From contig CAVSSL010000010.1 of assembly GCA_963730585.1 (NCBI GenBank), positions 496,001 to 560,000 of the forward strand: 64,000 nt of DNA. The letters run 5' to 3'. This document shows positions 8,609 to 17,732 of this stretch, piece by piece. Made by a program: the position numbers and the translations under genes. Position 1 is the stretch's first letter. Each line of letters opens with the position of its first letter. Source of the DNA: Pedococcus_A sp963730585. Lineage in GTDB: Bacteria; Actinomycetota; Actinomycetes; Actinomycetales; Dermatophilaceae. Under the pieces are notes generated by a model. It was not told the origin of the DNA, did not search any database, and worked only from the letters and a program-made list of their open reading frames with translations.

Positions 8609-9707
8609 CCCACTCCGCGTAGAAGACGCCCAGCCCGGCGACAACGCAGATCCCGGCGATGAGCCAGAACCGGATGACGATCGTGATCTCGGCCCACCCA
8701 AGGAGCTCGAAGTGGTGGTGCAGCGGCGCCATCCTGAAGACCCGCCTACCGGTCAGCTTGAAGCTCGCGATCTGGATGACCACGGACAGAGTGATCATTA
8801 CGAAGAGACCGCCGAGCACGGCCAGCAGCAGCTCGGTGCGCGTCAGGATTGCCATACCCGCCAAGGCGGCGCCGAGAGAGAGCGATCCCGTGTCGCCCAT
8901 GATGATGCTCGCGGGGGAGGCGTTCCACCACAGGAACCCGAAGCAGGCGCCCGCGACGGCGCAGGCGACCACCGCCAGGTCGAGCGCGTCACGCACCTCG
9001 TAGCAGCCGGGCCCGGCGGCCGCTGCGCAGCTCTGGTTGTACTGCCACAGGCTGATGCCGGTGTACGCACCGAAGACCATCACCGACGCGCCGGTGGCGA
9101 GGCCATCCAGGCCGTCGGTGATGTTGACCCCGTTCGATGCCCCTGCGATCAGAAGGTTCGCCCACAGGACGAACAGGAGGGCACCGAGGATCGGCCCGGC
9201 GGCAGCGAGGTCGACGGCTGTGTCCCTGACGATCGAGATGGCCGCCGACGCCGGTGACCGCCCGTTCTCGTCCACCGCCAGCAGCGCGGGCACCGCAAAG
9301 GCAACCGTCACCAGGGTTTGGCCGATGAGCTTCTGCGTGGAGGTCAGGCCCAGGCTGCGGGCCCTCGAGACCTTGATGTAGTCATCCAAGAAGCCCACGA
9401 TTCCCATCCCGACCAGCAGGAGCAGTACGAGGAGGGCGCTGAGGGTGACCCGGCCAGGCGCCACCGCACCAATGCCGCTGGAGCTCACCGCCATCAGGGC
9501 AAGGTGCGAGCCGAAGTACCCAGCAAGAGCGGCGCCGATGATGAGCGCGCCACCCATGGTGGGCTTTCCCCGCTTGTAGTGGTGCTGGGTGAGGTCATCC
9601 CGGATGAACTGGCCGTAGCCGCGTCGCACCAGGAACCGCACAAACAGTGGCGTTCCGAGCAAGGACAACACCATCGAGATCCCGCCGGCCAGCAGGACGT
9701 TAACCAT
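8595..9707 (-). CDS. mraY: phospho-N-acetylmuramoyl-pentapeptide-transferase (MraY), outside a division cluster
   Basis: 370 residues from the ATG at 9707 (GGGAGA 6 nt upstream). This polytopic membrane enzyme transfers phospho-MurNAc-pentapeptide to undecaprenyl phosphate, giving lipid I. All hallmark motifs are intact: GFLDDYIKV (about residue 125), NGVNITDGLDGLATG (about 200), IMGDTGSLSLGAALAG (about 275) and MAPLHHHFELLGW (about 335). About ten hydrophobic segments can be counted. MraY is normally encoded in the dcw cluster between murF and murD; here no cell-wall gene is adjacent, so it may be a second copy. It could confer altered drug sensitivity or act on a related substrate; that is inference. 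Confidence 0.92.
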   Translation of the reverse strand: MVNVLLAGGISMVLSLLGTPLFVRFLVRRGYGQFIRDDLTQHHYKRGKPTMGGALIIGAALAGYFGSHLALMAVSSSGIGAVAPGRVTLSALLVLLLLVGMGIVGFLDDYIKVSRARSLGLTSTQKLIGQTLVTVAFAVPALLAVDENGRSPASAAISIVRDTAVDLAAAGPILGALLFVLWANLLIAGASNGVNITDGLDGLATGASVMVFGAYTGISLWQYNQSCAAAAGPGCYEVRDALDLAVVACAVAGACFGFLWWNASPASIIMGDTGSLSLGAALAGMAILTRTELLLAVLGGLFVMITLSVVIQIASFKLTGRRVFRMAPLHHHFELLGWAEITIVIRFWLIAGICVVAGLGVFYAEWVTGL

Positions 9708-9904
9708 TGAGCTTCTCCCTCGTGCGCCCCAACGCGGGCGTGGTCCCGCTGCCCGAGCGATCCTCGGCATCGGTCAGGGCGCGCGGCCCGCGACGTGCGC
9801 GACGGGCACGCCGACCCCCCTTGTCGGTCCCCCAACCTAGGGGACACCGCAGGAGCTCGGAACTCGCCGCGCCCGCGTGAGGAAATCGAGGTGCCGAAAA
9901 CACA

Positions 9905-9939
9905 AAACCGCAGGCCGTCCCCTGAACGACCTGCGGTTT
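9905..9939 (-). terminator. intrinsic terminator of tRNA-Phe
   Basis: A 10-bp stem AAACCGCAGG (9905-9914) with its complement at 9930-9939. Read on the minus strand it follows the tRNA 3' end by 4 nt and is itself followed by a T-rich run (TTTTGTGTTTTC), a good intrinsic terminator. Confidence 0.7.
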
Positions 9940-9943
9940 CGTG

Positions 9944-10020
9944 TGGTGGCCAGGGGCGGGGTCGAACCGCCGACCTTCCGATTTTCAGTCGGACGCTCGT
10001 ACCAACTGAGCTACCTGGCC
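9944..10020 (-). tRNA. tRNA-Phe (GAA anticodon)
   Basis: On the minus strand the sequence starts GGCCAGGTAGCTCAG and folds as a complete cloverleaf. The 7-bp acceptor stem is GGCCAGG with CCTGGCC; the anticodon loop reads CTGAAAA with anticodon GAA; the T-arm is GTTCGA-type. The discriminator is A and CCA is encoded (9944-9946). In many actinobacteria this gene sits directly behind tRNA-Glu and tRNA-Asp; here those two lie 21.7 kb away. Confidence 0.95.
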
Positions 10021-10033
10021 GTGACAACAAACT

Positions 10034-10049
10034 GCCAGCCGAGGCTGGC
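10034..10049 (-). terminator. intrinsic terminator at the end of the catabolic operon
   Basis: GCCAGC/GCTGGC stem with a 4-nt loop. On the minus strand it is followed by AGTTTGTTGT, a usable U-rich tail. It lies about 77 bp after the stop of the acyl-CoA mutase gene and just before tRNA-Phe. Confidence 0.6.
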
Positions 10050-10125
10050 GTGCAGCGACTATACCGGACGGCGCGCCCCGACTCCCAACCGGCATTCCGC
10101 AGTCGTCGGCGTGCCTGGCGCCTGC

Positions 10126-11661
10126 TCAGAAGGCGGAGTTCGGCACCCAGCCGCCGTGGGCCTCGCGCAGCACGTCGACGACCTCGCCGATGGTGGCGTA
10201 GGCCTTGACGGCCTCGACGGTCGCGGGCATGACCGAGCGCCCCGCCGCGACGTCCTCACGCAGCCGGTCGAGGGCAGCCCCCACGGCCGCGGCGTCGCGG
10301 CGGGCGCGCACCTCCTGCACCGCCTTGACCTGCTCGGCCTCCGAGGCCGGGTCGATGCGGAACACCTCCAGCGGCTCGGCCGCGGCGGGGAACCGGTTGA
10401 CCCCGACCACCGTCCGCGCGCCAGACTCGACCGCGAGGGTGTGCCGGTATGCCGCGTCGCTGAGCTCGCGCGCGAACTCACCAGACTCGATGCACGCGAG
10501 CGCACCGCCCCGCTCCTCGATGTGCTCCAGGAGGCCCCAGATCGAGGACTCGAGCTCATCGGTGAGCCGCTCCACGGCATACGACCCCGCCAAGGGGTCC
10601 ACGGTCGTCGTGAGGCCGGTCTCGAAGGCGACCACCTGCTGGGTGCGCAGGGCGAGCGTTGCCGCGGACTCGGTCGGGACGCCGAGCGCCTCGTCGTAGG
10701 CGGAGACGTGCATCGTCTGCACGCCCGCCAGGGCGGCGGCCGTCGCCTCGACCGAGGCGCGCACGACGTTGTTGAGCGGCTGCTGCGCCGTGAGCGACGA
10801 CCCGGCGGTGAAGGCGAAGATCCGCAGCTGGTGGCTCCGCGGGTCCTGGGCGCCGTAGTGGTCGCGCATCAGCCGGGCCCACACGCGCCGGGCCGCGCGG
10901 AACTTGGCGACCTCCTGCAGCACGTCGGTGGTGATGGCGAGGAAGGTGAACAGCGTCGGAGCCACGGCGTCGACGGACACCCCGCGGCGCACGCACTCGT
11001 CGAGGTAGGCGCGGGCGTTGGCGAAGGTGAAGGCGATCTCCTGCGTGGCCGAGGCCCCGGACTCGCGGATGTGGTAGCCGCTCATGGCCAGGGGCGTCCA
11101 GTTGGGGACATGCTCGGCGCAGTACTCGATGCAGTCGACGGCGAGGCGCAGCGACGGCTCCGGGGGGAAGATCTGCGTGCCGCGGGCGATGAACTCCTTG
11201 AGCACGTCGTTCTGGATGAACAGGCCGAACTCGTTGGGGGAGACGTCGCGCTTCTCCGCGAGGGCGATGAAGAGTGCCGCCCAGACGTAGCCGATGGAGT
11301 TGGCGGTCGTGCGGACCTGGCTGATCTTCTCCAGGGGGATGCCGTCCATGAGGACCTCGATGTCGGCGAGGCTGTCGATGGCCACGCCGACGCGACCCAC
11401 CTCGCCGGCCGCGCGCGGGTCGTCGCTGTCGATGCCCATCTGGGTGGGCAGGTCCATCGCGACGGAGAACCCGGTCACGCCCGCGTCGAGGAGCCGGCGG
11501 AAGCGTTCGTTGGACTCGCGTGGTGTGCCGAAGCCGGCGTACTGGCCCATGATCCACGGCTTCGGCTCGGCGGAAACCCCTCGGGTGTAGGGAAACTCAC
11601 CCGGGTGCTCGGCACCCTCCGGCGCGTAGTCGGCCTTGAGCTGCGGGTCCTCGCCCCTCAC
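10126..11661 (-). CDS. B12-dependent acyl-CoA mutase, large subunit only
   Basis: 511 residues from the GTG at 11661, which overlaps the upstream ligase stop as GTGA. It matches the TIM-barrel catalytic domain of the methylmalonyl-CoA mutase family: WIMGQYAGFGTPRESNERF, GFSVAMDLPTQMG, DSDDPRAAGEVG, FIQNDVLKEF, IFPPEPSLRL, the active-site His in MSGYHIRESG, and DPLAGSYAVE. The N-terminus is short: PYTRGVSAEPKPW replaces the YPTMY-containing substrate loop of classical mutases, as in ethylmalonyl-CoA mutases. No C-terminal DxHxxG cobalamin domain is present, so a separate B12-binding small subunit is expected elsewhere. Cotranscription with CoA ligases suggests a branched or cyclic acyl-CoA substrate; identity unknown. 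Confidence 0.85.
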   Translation of the reverse strand: MRGEDPQLKADYAPEGAEHPGEFPYTRGVSAEPKPWIMGQYAGFGTPRESNERFRRLLDAGVTGFSVAMDLPTQMGIDSDDPRAAGEVGRVGVAIDSLADIEVLMDGIPLEKISQVRTTANSIGYVWAALFIALAEKRDVSPNEFGLFIQNDVLKEFIARGTQIFPPEPSLRLAVDCIEYCAEHVPNWTPLAMSGYHIRESGASATQEIAFTFANARAYLDECVRRGVSVDAVAPTLFTFLAITTDVLQEVAKFRAARRVWARLMRDHYGAQDPRSHQLRIFAFTAGSSLTAQQPLNNVVRASVEATAAALAGVQTMHVSAYDEALGVPTESAATLALRTQQVVAFETGLTTTVDPLAGSYAVERLTDELESSIWGLLEHIEERGGALACIESGEFARELSDAAYRHTLAVESGARTVVGVNRFPAAAEPLEVFRIDPASEAEQVKAVQEVRARRDAAAVGAALDRLREDVAAGRSVMPATVEAVKAYATIGEVVDVLREAHGGWVPNSAF

Positions 11662-13223
11662 CGGACCACCTCCACGGTGCTGTGGCCGTCCGGCGCGCTC
11701 TCCGCGTGGAGCTGCTCGCGCAGCACCTTCTTGGCGATCTTGCCGGTGGAGTTGAGCGGGAACTCGGTCACCACCCGCACCTCCTTGGGCTTCTTGTAGG
11801 AGGCCATGCGCTCGCGGCAGTGCGCCATCACGGCGTCGGTGTCGACGGTGGTGCCGGGTCGGGCGGTCACCAGCGCGACGACCCGCTGGCCCCAGTCGTG
11901 GTCGGCCACACCGACGACCGCCACCTCTGCGACGGACGGCACCTCGGCGATGACGTCCTCGACCTCGCGCGGGTAGATGTTGTAGCCGCCGCTGATGATC
12001 ATGTCGCCCTTGCGGTCGATGAGCCAGAGGTGGCCGTCGGCGCTCATCCGGCCGAGGTCGCCGGTGTGCAGCCACCCGTCGACGACCGACTTGGAGAGGT
12101 CGGTGCGCTGGTCGGCGTTCCAGTAGCCGGCCATGACGTGGTCGCCGCGGGTGACGACCTCACCGGTCTCGCCGGGCGGCACCTCGCGGCCGTCCTCGTC
12201 GACGACGGCGATCTCCACACCGAGCGCAGGGCGGCCGGCGGAGGTCAGCAGCTCGGTCTCGCCGGCGAGGCCGCGCGCGTGGTCGGCCGCGTCGAGCAGG
12301 GTCACCGGCGGGATCGCCTCGACGAGGCCGTAGTACTGGACGAGGTGGGGGGTGAGGCGCTCGTGCGCCTGCCGCATCTGCTCCGGCGGCATGGGTGCGC
12401 CGGCATACCCGAGCATCTTCAGGCCGCGCAGGGCGTCGCGGTCCGCACCGGAGGCGAGCAGCCGCGCCACCATGGTGGGGACGATCGCCGTGTGCGTGGC
12501 CCCTCGCTCGCGAACCGCCGCGACGAACTCCTCCGGGTCCCAGGCCGGCTGGATGATCTGCCGGGCCCCCGCGACGAGGAACGGCAGCACGAACAGCCCC
12601 GACGTGTGGGTGATGGGACCGGCGTGGACGTAACAGTCGTCCGCCCCGGGAGGGCCGCCCAGCACGTCGTGGGTCATGTTGACGACCGAGGCCATCCAGT
12701 TGCGATGGGTGCGCTGTGCCCCCTTGGGGTGCCCGGTGGTGCCCGAGGAGTAGTGCAGGCCGCAGAGGGCGTCCGGCTCCCGGGCGGGTATGCGGCCCGA
12801 CGACGCCTCGGAGATGAGCTTCTCGAGGGAGAGTCCCGGGCCGTCGCCGGTGCAGACGACGACCTCGATGCCGTCGCGGAGGGCATCGGTCTGCTCCTCG
12901 AAGGCGGGGTCGTAGACCAGGCCGCGGGCTCCCGAGTCGGCGGCGATGCGCTCCCAGTCGCTGGGGTGCAGGCGGTAGTTCAGGGCGGCGCGGACCAGCC
13001 CGGCCGCGCGGATGGCGAGGTCGGTCTCGAGGTAGGCCGTGGAGTTCCGCTGCAGGTCGAGCACCCGGTCGCCGGGTCGAAGCCCCTGTGCCAGAAGACC
13101 GTTGGCGATGCGGGTCACCCGGTCGCCGAGCTCGGCGAACGTGCGGTCGGCGTCCGGCCCCTCCACCGCGACCCGGTCGCCGAAGCGCTGCGCCGCGCGC
13201 GTGACGAGTGTGCCGATGTCCAT
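11658..13223 (-). CDS. AMP-forming acyl-CoA ligase of the catabolic operon
   Basis: 521 residues from the ATG at 13223, with AGGAGG about 10 nt upstream inside the end of the preceding gene. ANL-superfamily motifs: YSSGTTGHPKGAQ (about residue 160), YYGLVEAIPPV (about 300), HTGDLGRMSADG (about 385), DRKGDMIISGGYNIYP, and the catalytic Lys in STGKIAKKVLRE (about 495). It begins 5 nt after the ADP-forming synthetase and overlaps the mutase by 4 nt, so the three are cotranslated. It probably activates a pathway intermediate or side product for the mutase; the substrate is not readable from sequence. Confidence 0.85.
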   Translation of the reverse strand: MDIGTLVTRAAQRFGDRVAVEGPDADRTFAELGDRVTRIANGLLAQGLRPGDRVLDLQRNSTAYLETDLAIRAAGLVRAALNYRLHPSDWERIAADSGARGLVYDPAFEEQTDALRDGIEVVVCTGDGPGLSLEKLISEASSGRIPAREPDALCGLHYSSGTTGHPKGAQRTHRNWMASVVNMTHDVLGGPPGADDCYVHAGPITHTSGLFVLPFLVAGARQIIQPAWDPEEFVAAVRERGATHTAIVPTMVARLLASGADRDALRGLKMLGYAGAPMPPEQMRQAHERLTPHLVQYYGLVEAIPPVTLLDAADHARGLAGETELLTSAGRPALGVEIAVVDEDGREVPPGETGEVVTRGDHVMAGYWNADQRTDLSKSVVDGWLHTGDLGRMSADGHLWLIDRKGDMIISGGYNIYPREVEDVIAEVPSVAEVAVVGVADHDWGQRVVALVTARPGTTVDTDAVMAHCRERMASYKKPKEVRVVTEFPLNSTGKIAKKVLREQLHAESAPDGHSTVEVVR

Positions 13224-13228
13224 GTCTG

Positions 13229-15349
13229 TCAGGCCTCCTGGCGTGCGGTCGGGCCGGTCGGGGCGACGTAGGCCGCGTCGAGGACGCGCACGCCGCCGCC
13301 GGCCGCGAGCACCGTCACCGGGTTGAGGTCGAGCTCGAAACCGGGTGGCCACCCCGCGGCGAGGTCGCAGAGGCGCAGCACCGTGTCGACGAGGGCCTGT
13401 CGGTCGGAGGGGGCGGCGCCGCGGACGCCGGCCAGCAGGGCGCCGAGCCGGGTCTCGTCGACCATGGTCTCCACGTCGTCGCGCCCCACGGGCAGCACCC
13501 GGAGGGCCACGTCGTGCAGCACCTCGGTGAGGACGCCGCCGACCCCGACGGTCAGGACGGTGCCGAGAGGAGAGGGCGCCAGTCCGACGAGGGCCTCGAC
13601 CCCGCCGGGCACGAGCTCCTCGACCAGCACGTCGCCACCGAGGGCGGCGACCTTGTCCCAGGCCGCTGCAGCGTCGTCGGCGGTCACGCCGACGATGACG
13701 CCGCCCGCGTCGCTCTTGTGCAGCAGGCCCGGTACGACGGCCTTGAGCACGGCTCGGCCGCCGACCTCGGCGACGGCGTCGACCGCGTCCTGTGCCGACT
13801 GGGCGATCCGCCCGCCGGGCACCGGGATGCCGGCCGCGGCGAGCAGCTCCTTCATCTCCTGCTCGGTCGCACCGGCCTGAGGCGCCGGCAGTGCAGCGCC
13901 GGACTGCGCCCGCGCAGCGACCGGGGCGCTCGGGCGCTCTGCCGAGAACTGCACGAGAGCCGCCGCGGCCCGCACGGCGCGGGCGGGGGTCGGGTAGCAG
14001 GGGATGCCGGCCGCGCGCATCTGCTCGCTCGCCTCGGGGGCCAGGTGGTCCGCACCCGTGCGGACCGCGAGGACCGGTATGCCGGACCGCTCGGCCACGC
14101 GGGCCAGGCTCGCCACGACGTCGTCGACGTCCTTGCCGGTGAGGACGCAGAAGCAGGCGACGATGAGGTCGACGCCCGGGTCGTCGGCGATGACGTCGAG
14201 GGTGCGGTCGAACAGGCTGGCGTTGCTCATCACCGACGCGGTCACGTCGACCGGGTTGGCGGTCGAGCCGAACGCAGGGACGACCTCGTCGAGCACCGCA
14301 AGCGTCTCGGTCGACAGCTGAGCCATCTCCAGGCCGTGGGCCTCGACCGCGTCGGCGGCGAGGATGCCCGAGCCGCCGGACGTGGTCACGACAGCGACAC
14401 GTCGGCCCCGCGGGCGGTGGGTGACCGTCATGACCTCCCCGACGTCGAGGAGCTCGTCGACGTCGTCCACGCGCACGATGCCGAGCTGGCGCAGGGCGGC
14501 ATCGACGACCTTGTCGCCGGCCGCCAGGGCGCCGGTGTGGGAGGCGGCCGCGCGGGCGCCGGCATCGGACCGACCTGCCTTGAGCACGGCGACGGGCGTG
14601 CCCGTCGTGGCGACGGCCCGAAGCCCCTCGAAGTCGCCGAGGGTCTCGAGGTAGGCCAGCACACCCCGACAGCCGGGCTCGCGGGTCAGGGCGTCCATCA
14701 CCTCGATGGCCGAGACGTCGGCCTCGTTGCCGGTGTTGACCACCCAGCCGAGGCCCAGGCCGCGCTCGAAGGCCAGCGACACGGCGCCGTAGCCCAGCGC
14801 CCCGCTCTGGCTGACGAAGCCGACGGGCCCGGGGACGAGCTCGGTGCGCTCACCGGAGAACAGCGGCGAGAACGAGCTGACCTGACCGGTGGACACGCCC
14901 ACGCTGCCGATGCAGTTGGGCCCGACCAACCGCACGCCGCCCGCGCGGGCGGCACGGACCACCTCGTCCTGCAGCGCGGCGCCGGCCTCCCCGGTCTCGG
15001 CGAACCCGCTGGTGCAGATCACGGCCACCGGCACCCCGGCGGCCGCGCAGTCCTGCACGGCGGCCAGCACCCGCGGCGCGGCCACCATGACCATGGCGAG
15101 GTCGACCGCGCCGTGCTGGTCGACGCACTCGGGCAGGGAGCGGTACGACGGCAGCCCGGCCACGGGCGCACCGTCCGGGCGCACGGGAAGGATGCGACCG
15201 GCATACCCGTAGCGCTGGAGGAACTCGATGGGCAGCCGACCGAGGGAGCCCGGCTTGTCGCTGGCGCCGACGACAGCGACGCTGCGGGCGGACCACAGCG
15301 CTGCCAGCGGGTCTCGCGGAGCCGTGGAGCCGAGGTGCTCAGGCGTCAT
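13229..15349 (-). CDS. ADP-forming acyl-CoA synthetase (acetate--CoA ligase family), fused subunits
   Basis: 706 residues. The N-terminal half is a CoA-binding Rossmann domain followed by ligase-CoA domains (SVAVVGASDKPGSLG at about 23; GPVGFVSQSGALGYG; SHTGALAAGDK with the expected catalytic His). The C-terminal half is an ATP-grasp domain (MKELLAAAGIPVPGG, then LLHKSDAGGVIVGV). NDP-forming synthetases interconvert acyl-CoA + ADP + Pi with acid + CoA + ATP; relatives include feruloyl-CoA synthetases and pimeloyl/acetyl-CoA types. The start overlaps the upstream flavoenzyme by 11 nt. In this operon it may harvest ATP from, or activate, a ring-cleavage acid. Family certain, substrate not. Confidence 0.88.
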   Translation of the reverse strand: MTPEHLGSTAPRDPLAALWSARSVAVVGASDKPGSLGRLPIEFLQRYGYAGRILPVRPDGAPVAGLPSYRSLPECVDQHGAVDLAMVMVAAPRVLAAVQDCAAAGVPVAVICTSGFAETGEAGAALQDEVVRAARAGGVRLVGPNCIGSVGVSTGQVSSFSPLFSGERTELVPGPVGFVSQSGALGYGAVSLAFERGLGLGWVVNTGNEADVSAIEVMDALTREPGCRGVLAYLETLGDFEGLRAVATTGTPVAVLKAGRSDAGARAAASHTGALAAGDKVVDAALRQLGIVRVDDVDELLDVGEVMTVTHRPRGRRVAVVTTSGGSGILAADAVEAHGLEMAQLSTETLAVLDEVVPAFGSTANPVDVTASVMSNASLFDRTLDVIADDPGVDLIVACFCVLTGKDVDDVVASLARVAERSGIPVLAVRTGADHLAPEASEQMRAAGIPCYPTPARAVRAAAALVQFSAERPSAPVAARAQSGAALPAPQAGATEQEMKELLAAAGIPVPGGRIAQSAQDAVDAVAEVGGRAVLKAVVPGLLHKSDAGGVIVGVTADDAAAAWDKVAALGGDVLVEELVPGGVEALVGLAPSPLGTVLTVGVGGVLTEVLHDVALRVLPVGRDDVETMVDETRLGALLAGVRGAAPSDRQALVDTVLRLCDLAAGWPPGFELDLNPVTVLAAGGGVRVLDAAYVAPTGPTARQEA

Positions 15350-17699
15350 GCGGGCGCCACCTGGCGTGCCGGGTGCCGGCCGCGCCCTCGCGGACCAGCT
15401 GCAGACGCGGCTTGGGGTCGTCGGTGCGGCCGGCCTGCGGCTTGCGGCGGCCGGCTCGCCAGGGCATCGGCCACTGCGCGCCCGGGCCGTCGTAGTCCTG
15501 CTCGACCGCGGCGTGCAGGGTCCAGCTCGGGTCGTAGAGGTGAGCCCGGCCGACGGCGCAGAGGTCGGCGCGGCCGGCCAGGACGATCGAGTTGACGTCG
15601 TCCCACGACGAGATGATGCCGACCGCGATGGTGGGGATGCCGACCCGGTTGCGGATCGCGTCGGCGAACGGCGTCTGGTACGACCGGCCGAACGCGGGCG
15701 CCTCGTCGGGGGTGACCTGTCCGGTGGAGACGTCGATGGCCGCGGCGCCGGCGTCCTTGAACGCCTGCGCGATCTGCACGGCGTCGTCGACCTCGATGCC
15801 GCCCTCGACCCAGTCCGTGGCGGAGATGCGGGCCGTCATGGGCTTGTGCGACGGCCACACCTCGCGCATCGCGCGGAACACCTCGAGCGGGTAGCGCAGC
15901 CGGTTCTCGAGGCTGCCGCCGTACTCGTCGTCGCGCTGGTTGGTCAGCGGCGAGATGAACGAGGAGAGCAGGTAGCCGTGCGCGCAGTGCAGCTCGAGCA
16001 GGTCGAAGCCGGCGTCGTCGCCGCGCCGGGCGCAGTCGACGAACTCGGCCTTCACCTCCGCCAGGTCGGCGTGCGTCATCTCGCGCGGCACCTGGTTGAC
16101 GCCGGGCTGGTAGGCCAGGGGGGAGGGGGAGATGACCTCCCAGTTGCCGTCGTCGAGGGGCTGGTCCATGCCCTCCCACATGAGCTTCGTCGAGCCCTTC
16201 CGGCCCGAGTGGCCGAGCTGCAGGCCGATCTTGGCGGTGCTGTTGCGGTGCACGACGTCGACGATGCGCGCCCAGGCCCGCTGCTGCTGGTCGTCCCAGA
16301 TGCCGGTGCAGCCCGGGGTGATCCGTCCCTGCGGTGAGACGCAGACCATCTCCGTCATGACGAGGCCGGCCCCACCGAGCGCCTTGCCCCCGAGGTGGGC
16401 GAGGTGGAAGTCGGTGGGCAGGCCGTCGCCCTCGGCGACGTACATGTCCATCGGGGAGACCACGACCCGGTTGGCCAGCTCGAGCTCGCCGAGGCGGAAC
16501 GGCTGGAACATGGGGGGCGCGTCGGCGCGCCCGCCCTCGGTGACGGCGGCGAACCACTCGTCGATGCCGGCGACGAACTCGGGGTCGCGCACGCGCAGGT
16601 TGTCGTGGGTGACCCGGCGGCTGCGCGTCATGATGTTGAACGCGAACTGCGCCGGCTCCTGGTGGGTGTACTGCCCGAGGTTCTCGAACCACTCGAGGCT
16701 GGCCTGAGCGGCGCGCTGGGTGGACTGGACCACCGGCTTGCGCTCCGACTCGTAGGCCGTCAGCGCCTCGTCAAGGGTGTCGTGCTCGTGCAGGCAGGCG
16801 GCTAGCGCGAGGGCGTCCTCCATGGCCAGCTTGGTGCCCGACCCGATGGAGAAGTGCGCGGTGTGCGCGGCGTCGCCGAGGATGACGACGTTGTCGTGGC
16901 GCCAGCTCTCGTTGCGGATCGTGGTGAAGGAGATCCAGCGCGAGTTGTTGGCCATGACCTCGTGGCCGTCGAGGATGTCGCCGCAGAGCTCCTTGACCTT
17001 CTCGATCGACTTCTCGTCGGAGTCGCCGGGACGCCACTCCCGGTCGGCGAAGGCATCGAAACCCGCTGCGCGCCAGACGTCCTCGTGCATCTCGAGGATG
17101 AACGTCGAGCCCTTGTCGTCGAACGGGTAGGCGTGCACCTGCATGACGCCGTGCGGGGTGTCGAGGATGTGGAACGTGAAGGCATCGAAGACCTTGGACG
17201 TGCCGAGCCACATGTACTTGCACTTCCGCACGTCGAGCGTGGGGCGGAAGGTCTCCTCGTAGCGGCGACGCACCGCGGAGTTGAGGCCGTCGGCGGCGAG
17301 CACGAGGTCGTGGGTGCGCGAGAGCTCCTCGACGTCGGGCGCCTCCGTGAGGAAGTGCATCGTCACGCCGAGGTCGCGGCACCGCTCCTGGAGGATCTCG
17401 AGCAGCCGCCTGCGGCTCATCGCGGCGAACCCGTGACCGCCGCTGGTGAAGACCTCACCGCGGTAGTGGACGTCGATGTCGTCCCAGCGGGCGAACTCGC
17501 GCTGCATCGCGGCGTAGACCACCGGGTCGGCGTGCTCGATGCCTCCGAGGGTCTCGTCAGAGAACACCACGCCGAAGCCGAAGGTGTCGTCGGGGGCGTT
17601 GCGCTCCCACACGGTGATCTCGTGGTGTGGGCCGAGCTGCTTGGCGAGGGCGGAGAAGTACAGGCCTCCGGGGCCCCCACCCATCACAGCGATCTTCAC
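15339..17699 (-). CDS. 2-aminobenzoyl-CoA monooxygenase/reductase-type fusion flavoenzyme
   Basis: 786 residues. The GTG at 17699 is favoured over one at 17705 because GGGAG sits directly before the latter and 6 nt before the former. The N-terminal half is an FAD-dependent aromatic monooxygenase (VMGGGPGGLYFSAL at about 8; LAADGLNSAVRRR; GDAAHTAHFSIGSG at about 275). From about 398 it is an old-yellow-enzyme domain (PFRLGELELANRVV, ELHCAHGYLLSSF, RDDEYGGSLENR). Established knowledge: this fusion in Azoarcus evansii hydroxylates and then reduces 2-aminobenzoyl-CoA to a non-aromatic 2-amino-5-oxocyclohexene-carbonyl-CoA. Databases often name homologues salicylyl-CoA 5-hydroxylase; the neighbouring RidA-like and BadI-like genes favour the amino substrate. 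Confidence 0.85.
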   Translation of the reverse strand: MKIAVMGGGPGGLYFSALAKQLGPHHEITVWERNAPDDTFGFGVVFSDETLGGIEHADPVVYAAMQREFARWDDIDVHYRGEVFTSGGHGFAAMSRRRLLEILQERCRDLGVTMHFLTEAPDVEELSRTHDLVLAADGLNSAVRRRYEETFRPTLDVRKCKYMWLGTSKVFDAFTFHILDTPHGVMQVHAYPFDDKGSTFILEMHEDVWRAAGFDAFADREWRPGDSDEKSIEKVKELCGDILDGHEVMANNSRWISFTTIRNESWRHDNVVILGDAAHTAHFSIGSGTKLAMEDALALAACLHEHDTLDEALTAYESERKPVVQSTQRAAQASLEWFENLGQYTHQEPAQFAFNIMTRSRRVTHDNLRVRDPEFVAGIDEWFAAVTEGGRADAPPMFQPFRLGELELANRVVVSPMDMYVAEGDGLPTDFHLAHLGGKALGGAGLVMTEMVCVSPQGRITPGCTGIWDDQQQRAWARIVDVVHRNSTAKIGLQLGHSGRKGSTKLMWEGMDQPLDDGNWEVISPSPLAYQPGVNQVPREMTHADLAEVKAEFVDCARRGDDAGFDLLELHCAHGYLLSSFISPLTNQRDDEYGGSLENRLRYPLEVFRAMREVWPSHKPMTARISATDWVEGGIEVDDAVQIAQAFKDAGAAAIDVSTGQVTPDEAPAFGRSYQTPFADAIRNRVGIPTIAVGIISSWDDVNSIVLAGRADLCAVGRAHLYDPSWTLHAAVEQDYDGPGAQWPMPWRAGRRKPQAGRTDDPKPRLQLVREGAAGTRHARWRPHDA

Positions 17700-17732
17700 A
17701 GGCACTCCCGTTGTCCAGTGGTCGACCGCCAG

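Noticed and set aside
10021..10125. Possible att site (CCCCGAC shared with tRNA-Asp 3' end)
   Set aside because: Only 7 bp match, easily chance at this G+C content; no integrase in the window.
15339..17699. Naming the fusion enzyme a salicylyl-CoA 5-hydroxylase
   Set aside because: The fold is shared, but the OYE half, RidA-like and BadI-like neighbours favour a dearomatising aminobenzoyl-CoA enzyme; gentisate genes are absent.
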